Shown here one piece after another: positions 54,405 through 64,000 of a DNA stretch of 64,000 nt. A program made the translations under genes and the position numbers. Each line of letters starts with the position of its first letter. Position 1 is the first letter of the stretch. Below the pieces are notes generated by a model, which made no database searches, was not told where the DNA came from, and saw only the letters and a list, made by a program, of their open reading frames with translations. Source of the DNA: Coffea arabica (lineage: Eukaryota > Streptophyta > Magnoliopsida > Gentianales > Rubiaceae); assembly GCF_036785885.1 (NCBI RefSeq), contig NC_092322.1, forward strand, positions 16,886,466 to 16,950,465, written 5' to 3'.

Positions 54405-57400
54405 ATGGCCTATGGCGGCGGCGGAGGCGGCGGCGGCAGCGGAGGGCGGGCAATAAGAGTGCTGAACGTGGCGGAGAAACCGTCAGTGGCCAAAGCAGTT
54501 TCGGGATTCCTATCGAAGAACCAGCAAGGAGGATTGAGGGTAAGAGATGGACGGTCCAGATACAATAAGATATTCGAGTTCAATCACACCGTCAATGGAC
54601 AGCCTTGCCATATGTCCTTCACCTCCGTCACAGGTCATCTCATGGAGCTCGATTTCGACGATCGCTTCAGAAGATGGCATTCTTGTGACCCCGTCGATCT
54701 TTACCGTGCTCCTGTTCGTAAATTCGTCCCTGAGGTATTCCATTAGCTCTGTTTGTTGGCTACTTTCTAGCTATTTTTTTTTGTCAACGATGAAGTATTT
54801 TGCTTGATTTTGTCTTTTGAAACTTTGTTTTGGAGGCTCCAAGCAATTCAGATGAGTGTAGTACATTGTGTTGTTTTGGTTGGACGTTATAGTTAGTTGC
54901 TTGGTTTTGAGCATTGGGTTGAGGTCTAGTTGATAATCAATGACTTGTATGTTTGTTTAGCACGATCGATGATAGATTTCTATGGTATGATATATAATTT
55001 TTTTTCTTTTATCTTTACGGTTAAGTACCGATTTTTTTGTAATCTGCTGCAGCTTAGTTGATAGAACTGGGCAAGAATGTAGATTATTATGCACTGGGTA
55101 CATATAGTGAAATGTGTTGTATCTTTCATGGATGATTGTAGGACAAATCAGATATAAGAAGGACGCTGGAGGAAGAAGCTAGAAAGTGCCAGTGGCTTAT
55201 CCTGTGGCTTGATTGTGATAGAGAAGGAGAAAATATTGCATTTGAGGTGATTGAAGTCTGTACACAAGCAAATCGCAATCTTAATGTCTGGAGGGCTCGT
55301 TTCTCTGCATTAATTGAAAGGTATCTGATTGCTTGCTCTGATAATAGTTTCTCAGGTTTCTGACTTTAAGGCCGTTTTGATTATTTGCTGAAAACCTTTT
55401 GATGGTCAGGGAAATTCAGAATTCAGTGCAGAATCTTGTCAGACCCAATCAATTGTTTGCTGATGCAGTGGATCTAAGACAAGTGTGTATCGTTTCAAAA
55501 CTTAGTTGATCTTTAACTCTATGTCATGCTAATACCTTTCAATACTAAGGATCTGGCCTTTTTTCTTTTCTATTTTTTTTCCTGCTGTTACTGTCAACAA
55601 CTTATATATGTACCTTTTACAAGTATATTGAACTTTTTTCTTGAGTTCCTTTACCTTCTTATGTTCTGTTCACCTCAGCATTTTAATGTAAACTTTATAT
55701 CTTTTTCTCTGGCTTGATTATTAGCACGGATTTTCATATTTAACAATTTGCTGGACACATGTTTATGTTCTGATACTATAAAGGCGAGCTAAACTGGAAC
55801 TTTTCTGCAGGAGATAGACCTTCGGATTGGTGCCTCTTTTACTCGCTTTCAGACCATGTTTTTAAGAGATGCATTTATGATTAATCTTGCTACAGATGAC
55901 AGGAATCTTGTTATAAGCTATGGACCCTGTCAGGTACTCGCAAGATGATGCCTTTATTATGCACTGGTAGATATAGTTGAAGATAAATTGGTGAATGTGA
56001 GCAGATCACACTGTCCATGATATGAAACAGAATTTTGGAGTATGTTAGTTACAATGTGCCATTACTTTACTGCAGTTTCCAACATTGGGCTTTGTCGTGG
56101 AGCGCTACTGGGAAAATCAGTCACACGAGGCTGAAGAGTTCTGGACTATTAATTGTACGCACAACACAGATGAAGGCACTGCTAACTTTAAGTGGATGTA
56201 CTCTTCTAAAATCTTCTTACATTATTAACATTTTTATGTTGAGATGTATGCTTGAAATTATCAAATTTCATAAGTTGTGGCTTTGCAGGCGGGGACATTT
56301 CTTTGATTATACATGTGCAGCAATAGTTTATGAAATGTGCATCCAAGAACCTACTGTCACTGTGAGTATTATTTAACTGTGTGAGACCACTGCTGGTTTG
56401 GAAACAGACGTGCATTATGGGCTTTGGCATTTACCAACTTTCTCTCTGTGCAGGTCACAGAGATCAAGGAACAAGAAAAACTTAAATATCCTCCTCTTCC
56501 TTTGAGTACCCTTGAGCTTGAAAAGCGCGCATCTCGTTTCTTTCACATGAGTCCTGCACATACCATGAAGGTGATATTTCATATTTGATATACAATGTTA
56601 ATTCTCCATCCTTCATGATGCTCTTTAAAAGTTCTAGCTCATGTTTTATGTGTCCATGTATCCTAGAAATGATAGGAGAGCTGCTTTCTTATGCAGTCTC
56701 GTCTTATCATGCAATGCTATCCTGTGGAAGCTGTCCCTTTTTGAGACTGACACTGTCACAACCCATGATCTCCAAAAGATTGAAAATGGAAATGTCAAAG
56801 TCCTTTCTGCTGTAGGGTCTTATAAGTGTGATCATGCTTCAGCTTTTTGTTATGCTATCTCCTTCTTGTCCATTGTAATATTGGCGACCTTAGGGCTAAG
56901 TGTTTTTACATTTTTAGTAACATGGTTATGCATTTTTTTCCACTTGAAATTTCTTGATGTCGAAATGCCATAATGGCATCTTGAAATTATGGTGTACCAT
57001 CTATCATAGATCAAAAGTACTTAGCCATCATTTCATTCTGATATTTGCCCATACCATGATTGTTTTAGAAATTTTTTCGATTTTCAAACAGTAAATTTCA
57101 TGTAAAATAACCTGATTTTTCTTTTCTCTTTTTTTTTTTTTTGTTTTTTTGGTGTCCTTCTATTTGTAATCTTCTTGACTTTGTAGGTAGCAGAAGATCT
57201 GTACCAAGCTGGATTTATCAGTTATCCTCGTACTGAGACTGACCGCTTCTCAGAGAAGACTGACTTGCGAGTGGGTATTTGTTCCTTTACGATAACTCAA
57301 AGTAATTTGCTTAGCATTGGGATGTGACATAGTTAAATTTTATGTGTAGCCTAATCGATAAGCAAAACTGCTCAATGCAGGATTCAGCATATATGCTTTG

Positions 57401-57491
57401 CTAGTGAGCTTTCATCGGTGTTCTGATTGATGAAAGTCACTAAGGTCTGTCTAGTGTTTTCTAAGCCAAGGCAAGCTTGCAGGGATGTCTG

Positions 57492-57532
<41 letters not shown>

Positions 57533-60500
57533 CTGTTAATGTGGGAAAAGATGCTGCTACTGTTACTGATACTGCAGCTGAAAGGAGGAACAATAATTAA
57601 AGAGGCTTTGGAAGTTTAACCAGTAGGATCCCATGGTCAATATTTGTGTTGATTTGCATTCAAAGCCATATTTGTGGGATGAGGCTACCCAAATGCTTGA
57701 AAACAAGAAATTAGGGTGCATCTCTATTTTGAATTTGGCGAGAGAATTATAATACCTGTTTTAGCACTAAAACCATTCTTTTCCACTACAGTGGTGTAGA
57801 TGATAAAACTCTCATTGCAGATTGCTAACTTTTTTGGTAGCATTTGTTGAATAAACTTACACACTTTTTGTCACTAATAGCTGGAAAAAGGAGCATCGTA
57901 AGTTTCTTCATCTTTTTCCTAGGTCCATGTTCATTTCAGATCCACTATTTTTACAGTCTATTTGCATATTGGTCCAAAGGATTATAGAGCTCTTAAATTT
58001 TCTTCATGTCAAGAGCTATTGATTTTCCCTGATTTGCATGTATTAAATAAACGTCTCTTGTCAAGGCACTCGATAGTTGTCCAAAGTACAAAGACTCTTC
58101 AAAGTATTTTCAGTAGATATGATACAAAACTTGATATCAGAATGTGCATAGGGTGTTCAGGGATGTTTAAAAGTTGAGATGAGCTGTATGTGATCAAGTT
58201 CAACTGATTTTCTCTAGGCTCCATTTTGCTTCAAGCAAGATTCGTAAGCTTGTCTCCCTTAGTGATTGCTACGTCGAGATATGTTTGAGCTTCATTTTGG
58301 CAGATCATTGGAACTTGTTATTTTTCTCCTTTGTAGTAGTTTAACTACAGATTCATTTTGTTATTTTAGTTGGATACTTGTTATATGCATGTAAACCTCA
58401 AGTTCATACCAATAAATGAAATGTTTTGTGTACATACAGAACCCAAAAAAAAAAAAAAACTATCCATACTTCATTAGCTTTTCACAGCAAATATTCATTT
58501 TAGAACTGAAGAAAACTGCAGAAGTGAAATTGGAAATGACGTTTACAAGACTGGTTGCCTCCTCTTAACCCCTTTGGGGGAATCAAAGTACTGACTGCCC
58601 AATGCAAAAGATTGGCAGCTCTCTTAAGAATTCCATGTAACATAAAAGGTAACTGGATGTGACATCGATTCTCCAGCTTTACCCATTGCAAGCTTCCTCA
58701 CCAGCTGAAAAAGATGCCTTTTATCTGATCCCTAGGCAATTGATTGAGGAGCACTTATCAATTAGCTCCTGAGCATGGTCAGTAATGTAGAATTTTATAG
58801 TAGGGGGAGAAAAACAAAGGATTTGAACTCTGATATTTTTAAGCATTTAGATGGTGGATCAGGTGAGGAGCAAAGTACACTCTTAAGAGAAATTCACCTT
58901 TGTGAATTGTGTGGGTAACCTACAAGTAGACATTTTCTTCTAAACCTCTGCCGTCTGTGGTGCTTGCATTGCAGTGTAATTGTTTATTTATGTCTGCAGT
59001 TCAAACCATGTCATGTAAATAATGTAGCTGTCAGGGTATGGCTAGCAGGTTAGACCACCTCACTTTGAAAAGTTAAATGAAATATTGTACATTGTTCAAG
59101 TCTACCACTGGTATGTGCTAGAATAAACCTTTCTGGAAGATTATACCGTTTCATCTTGCTTTTGTTGATTAACTAATGCTAATGCTGCTTTTACTTGCAT
59201 TATTCTGTCCCCCCCCCCACCCCAAAAAAAAACTGTTCTCCACCCCCACCAGCCAGGCCCATGATTGGAACCTTGGCCACCGGGCCGAACCCCAGTGATA
59301 TATTTCATTGCTACTTTGAGAAGGCTTCTACAATCCAAGTGGCTTTTGACAATCCTTTTTGGTGATTTCCAGGCAATTGTTTTTGAACAACAAGGGCATC
59401 CGCTATGGGGCTCATATGCTCAGCTTTTGTTGAACCCTGAAGCAGGGCTTTGGAGAAATCCTAGTAGTGGCAGACACGATGACAAAGCCCATCCTCCCAT
59501 TCACCCTACCAGATTTTCACCTGGTGAATCTGGATGGAGTCGGGATCACCATGTTAGTAATTAATACTGCTTCCTGCTAACCGGTTAATCTTCCTAATTA
59601 GCAGATAAATAACATATAAACTGGTATTTTTGTTTCACATTTGAGGATATTAAGTTCATATACATGCTTTTCTGACAGAGATTGTATGAACTGGTTGTTC
59701 GGCATTTTCTAGCCTGTGTTTCTCAGCCAGCCAAAGCGGCTGAAACTTCTGTTGAAATTGACATTGCTGGTGAAGCGTTCTCTTCATCCGGAAGGGTGAT
59801 ACATGCGGTGAGTTTCTTGATGCATTCGCATGGTGCTTGTACCGTCTGGCATTATATAGCTTAACCATCTGTGCTGCTTGTTTGCTTACTTGTGTAATAA
59901 CAAATCAAACTTATATTTATTTAAGGATTTGCGGATTTCAGCTTGTTTTGATGGATAAAAAGTAAAATGCATGTTGCAGAATTACTGTATGAATTGCACA
60001 CTAAGATACTGTCACATTCCCTTGCATGTTTAAAACCATGTGCTTCAAAACGTTTAACCAGTCAAAAATTTTGATGCTTGAAGAGTATCCAGTAAACTGC
60101 CAATTTAATTTTAAGGGCTCTTCTATTTGTGCTTCAATGGAGAACAGAAGACTAGAGCTATGTTACAAGGACTCTCCTACCCCACCAGACCTTTGTAAAC
60201 ACACATGTAGGTTTGGCATATGTACCTGACTTGGTCAATTTACATTGGGTGTGTTGACTTCACTCCCAGAGAAGGCCATGGGTGTCAAGATAACTAGCAA
60301 GCTTGGCTATGCTACAAATTTTATGATGGGAGTGATAAATATGATCCTAGGTTGTTTATGGTGTTTGATTCTGACTGTTGGGTAGGAAATCAGACTAGAT
60401 GAATATAGAGAATTAAAAAAAAGACAAATTTAGGTCAGGTGGACAAAGATCATAAAATTCAGAATTTCAGCTGACATGAGAGGATAAATGTACCACGTGA

Positions 60501-63500
60501 GAGATTGGGATTAGAAAGCTCGTTGTAATCTGATCTGATTAGGTTGCGAACTGGTGATTTATAGCATCATAGCCACTTCTTAATGGGCCTTTTAATATGC
60601 CTTTCTTATTTGACATTCATCTAGAAGTTGTGCCTCTATAGTATCCTAATACATCAAGAAAGTTATTGAGATACCAAATTTACTTGAAAAGAGTGGATTT
60701 TCCTTCCTTGAATGCCAATTAGCAGGCATTAACTTCTTGTCCATAAGATGTACATGACTTCTGTTGTAGACTACTTGGAAGTATGTCTTGCATAGTGTAA
60801 CATCAGTATCCTTATTTGGCTCATTGGCGGTATCCCTATTCCCAAATTATATGAAGATTGAGAAATTGAATATCCAGACGTGTACCCATATTCCACCCCA
60901 CATCTGAGTCTGTGTAGAAGGGCTCAAGAGCTCTCTCTTTAAAGTCCCTCAGTTTCAAACTCAAAAATTCAACATAAAATCTTGTGTTTGTGACTAGGCT
61001 GGAAAAATTAAAGATCAAGAATTGGAGATGTCAAATTAACTATTTTTGCCGATCAAGCTAGTGTATTTTTTTTATTTGGGGTTTAATGTTCATAATTAAG
61101 ACAAGCATTGAGCACTCAAATGAAGATATTCTGGAGAGAAGAACTAGGGGAAATACTCTTGTGATTAAGACTTTAATCATAAATCATGTTCCTCTATCTA
61201 TAAAGTAATTAAAGTGAAATCAGTTCTCCTTTTCTTCTCTTTTTATTGCAGAGTTAAAATTCTATCCTTTGGAGATTCCTCTGCTAAAACCTAGGAGCAT
61301 CATATGTTTTAAGGGACTAAATTAACTCCGATGTGGTTGGTGAAAAGAAGGTTACTTTGTTGATGAAGTATCCTGTTCTAGAAAAGTTTATGGTGTCTGC
61401 TCTTAGTATTTGGGGTTTTATGTCAAGACACATGAAGCGTTTCTTGTGTTCTTGGACACAAAGGGTTTAAATCTGTCTTACCAGTCAATATTATGCATTT
61501 TATCTGAATTTTTGGATCTGGGAGGTAAGAAACAAGGAAGTAAGGTGAAGGACAGTGATTTCAAGTTTTGAGAAGTCATTCAAGGATGTGAACCTTTTTG
61601 ATCCTTTATGGTTTTTGAATTTTTAGTTGATTCAAACCCATACTTGATAGTGGATTTGGTACTTCTGCGATGACAATTATTTAATAAGAAGCTGAATCTA
61701 TTCACCGCTTTGTATCGTCTCTACCCCAAGCACTCATCTTATGAGGAAAGTTGAGAAGCTTTTTGAAGATAATGGACATTTGAAGAATTTTTGATAGTTG
61801 GTTTCCTCCCTGAAAAATATTATAATATACTAGAGCACTTTTGAACAGATTTCAAGTTGCCAATCTCTACTCCTACAATTCATTCCTTTTACTTGAGACA
61901 AAATTCAATGCTATTGGTCAATTCTTGGGTTATCGCATTATGTTACCGATTTGCTGTAAATTTCTAAGCTCCCTATTAACCTACTAGATGTTTTCTTTGT
62001 TACTACATGACACCAAAGTGCAAGTCTTTTGATTAAAATTTGTATCTCCAGCTTCTTTGGCATATTTTTGCATTTGTCACTTTCTATTCATTTGTATATT
62101 CAATTCTAAATAAAAGATGCATTCTAAATTGCTGCTGCTTTTTGTGCATGTGTTGTCAGTATATTTTTGCTTTGTTAATTGTGGTAATGTATTTCATGTT
62201 TGCCAGAAAAATTACTTGGATGTATATACATTTGAATCATGGGGTGGTTCAATGATCCCTACATACACTTTGGGGCAACAGGTATGCTACTGATCTTTTG
62301 ATTGCTAATTTATATCTTTGATTGTATCTGAAGAAGAGAAATCATTTCAATCATAAAGTTTCCATTCTACATAACGATCTGGTTCACATCCCGTGTACAG
62401 CGCATCAACCAGGTTTATTTTCATAATTTGTTACTTATGCTATATTTGGTAGCTATTCACCCTTGTGACAACTTTTATAATAGTGAAAGAGAACTTATTA
62501 TATTGTGATTGATTAATATGCAATAACTGCAGAAAAGATGCTGATAGTTTGGAATACAGTAACTAGGGACAAAAGGGGCTTTTCAAGGTCTTTTGTTGGC
62601 ACATGCACAAGCATGTTACTTCTCACTCCACCTTTGGTTCCATATAATACTATTGTCAATATACTGTTGGACCAAATTTGGTGTCTTGAGTTCTTATGCC
62701 ATTGCATGTGGATGCTTTAACCTTGATATTGTTTCATGAAGTTAAGGTAGGACTTGTCAATGCAAGACTTTAGAAATAGCTAATAATATGAATTGCGGGA
62801 GTTGAAGTATTAAGTGATCCAAAGTTTTATAGGATCTTTCTTGCTTAATTTTTTAGGATATAGAAATGTGTGACATTAATTTTTTACATGGTTGTTGACT
62901 GAGTAGGATATCTTTTGCAATTTGTTCAATATGTTTCTGGCTTTTGCAGATGAATGAGGTCAGGGCTAGAATATATCACTTTAACATACATTTAAAAGGA
63001 TGTAGTCTCTCTCTCTCTCTCTCCCCCTCTCCCTCCCCAGAATCATATTTTAAAGTTTTTGCCTAAAGAAGTGATTGGAAAGAACAAGAACTGATTCCTT
63101 CCTCTACAAAATATGTAAGGCTAAGAAATATTGAGGGTTAAACATCAATTCTGACCCTATGAGTGCCATCTTCCAAGAACAGGGAATTTTCACTCATGCC
63201 ATCATTGTTAATTTTGATGTGATGAAATCTAGTATCATATCATGATATTAAGAAAAGAAAGTATGAACCATAGTATAGGAGAAAGTTTAATTTTCCAAGT
63301 TTGAGACGTTGGCTGTTTGATTCAGTAGTTTTACATCTTGGCTAAACTTGCAAATAATACTGAAAAAAAAAGTTAGATGCAATTTCATTCTTTATGCTTT
63401 ATTTTCAGTTTGCTGTTAGTACTGATTTTGGAAAAATGTAATGGATGAATGACTTTTTTCTAAATTGGTCTGTATGTAATGCAGTTCATGCCAACAACAT

Positions 63501-63805
63501 TGACTCTTGATTCTGGTGTTACTAGGCCACCACCTCTTTTAAGTGAGGCAGATCTATTGACCTGTATGGACAAGGTGTGGGCTCTGTGTATTTAGATTTA
63601 TTGGATACTCAGTCCTTTGTTTTATCTTTGAGTTTCTGTCATATAGAGTTTAACATGCCTATAGAATTTTGATGATGTGTTTATTCTTTTACTTTTCTAG
63701 GCAGGCATTGGGACAGATGCAACGATGCATGAGCACATACAGAAGTTGCTTGATCGACATTATGCAATAAAAACTCCAGATATTCGTTTCTCCCCAACGA
63801 ATCTA
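54405..63805 (+). CDS. TOP3A: DNA topoisomerase 3-alpha, exons 1-13 (3' end outside the window)
   Basis: A type IA topoisomerase that passes single strands and, with RecQ helicase and RMI1, dissolves recombination intermediates in the nucleus. Coding exons: 54405-54734, 55142-55320, 55410-55482, 55811-55933, 56076-56197, 56289-56361, 56454-56570, 57187-57270, 59373-59552, 59679-59807, 62207-62281, 63485-63574, 63701-63805. All introns are GT-AG and all phases agree, giving 560 residues so far; plant proteins have roughly 900. A Gly-rich start precedes the Toprim domain ([14 protein letters not shown] near residue 25; D134-C-D-R-E138-G). [16 protein letters not shown] follows. The active-site tyrosine is Y352 in [13 protein letters not shown]. 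Later come [12 protein letters not shown] and [14 protein letters not shown]. The zinc-finger C-terminus is beyond 64000. ATG 54405 was preferred over the in-frame 54324 because relatives begin near it. No lesion is seen. Confidence 0.94.
57271..59372 (+). other. TOP3A intron 8 (2.1 kb)
   Basis: No nested gene recognised. Contains the GA microsatellite, a run of A near 58446, a C-run near 59210 and short open frames without family resemblance. Confidence 0.6.
57494..57531. repeat. (GA)n microsatellite in TOP3A intron 8
   Basis: About 19 uninterrupted GA units in the 2.1-kb intron between the active-site exon and exon 9. Confidence 0.85.
59808..62206 (+). other. TOP3A intron 10 (2.4 kb)
   Basis: No gene or clear transposon termini recognised. 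It is the longest intron of the visible part; donor GTGAGT and acceptor TTGCCAG are good matches to consensus. Confidence 0.6.
63006..63040. repeat. (CT)n / C-rich microsatellite in TOP3A intron 11
   Basis: CTCTCTCTCTCTCTCT followed by CCCCCTCTCCCTCCCC in the intron between exons 11 and 12. Confidence 0.8.
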
Positions 63806-64000
63806 GTAGCCTGTTTATCTATTTGTTCAGTTTATACACTTGGTCACTTTTTTTTTTGGTCTTTTTTGGGTATAAGCTCTCATTTATTTTGCTTAGACTT
63901 TTCAAATGAGAAAGTGAAAAAAGCTTGCCTTCAGTGTGAATGACACAGCATAGGCTTTAGCCACCAACAAAACTGTTGGTTCCAATCTTTCCCATCCCAG

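Noticed and set aside
56035..56376. Long open frame across TOP3A exons 5-6
   Set aside because: It is in another frame from the conserved protein and runs through an intron. The spliced topoisomerase model explains the region.

Overview
The window is nuclear DNA from a flowering plant, very probably a eudicot. It is AT-rich, carries plant-type LTR retrotransposons, hAT and PIF/Harbinger transposons, and contains a multi-exon topoisomerase gene with GT-AG introns. I cannot name the species. An asterid such as a coffee relative is possible but is only a guess. There is one clear resident host gene, the first 13 coding exons of DNA topoisomerase 3-alpha (TOP3A), from 54405 to beyond the right edge. 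Most of the rest is transposable elements of several ages, often nested.

Layout. 1-2943: right part of a decayed hAT transposon. 3470-4619: small TIR element with an 8-bp target duplication, carrying a broken piece of a plant Rad60-SLD/ubiquitin-like gene. About 4900-11800: a Ty3/gypsy remnant (minus strand) whose integrase is split by a structurally complete hAT element (5467-10700) with a perfect 8-bp target duplication and a transposase gene carrying three lesions. 11840-17830: two old LTR fragments, one with a MITE in it. 17830-22434: no gene, but a diverged segmental duplication, one copy of which carries a TIR insertion.

22440-26127: a very young, structurally perfect LTR element (two 919-bp LTRs with one visible difference and a 5-bp target duplication) that encodes only an intact 515-residue Gag. 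26377-33247: an older LTR element with a 5-bp target duplication and degenerate gag and protease, but no reverse transcriptase or integrase. 35181-46889: an old Ty1/copia element related to the young Gag-only element. It holds reverse-transcriptase remnants and a roughly 7.5-kb foreign block that includes a selenoprotein-F (SEP15)-like exon.

46950-54227: a nest immediately upstream of TOP3A. An outer TIR element contains a hAT-like element (47247-48642). A PIF/Harbinger element (48648-54125) is inserted in the right target-site duplication of that hAT-like element. The Harbinger element keeps apparently intact transposase and Myb-like genes and also carries two exons of an NDC1-like NAD(P)H dehydrogenase gene. 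TOP3A begins 178 bp beyond the end of this nest.

How the parts relate: the retroelements with missing pol functions would need enzymes supplied by autonomous relatives, and the copy at 35181-46889 shows what such a relative once looked like. At least four elements carry or contain host-gene pieces, or may do so (Rad60-SLD, SEP15, NDC1 and an unidentified block), so gene capture is the recurring theme. The Harbinger transposase and Myb-like protein are the usual two partners of that superfamily and are the only DNA-transposon genes here that look capable of encoding full-length products.
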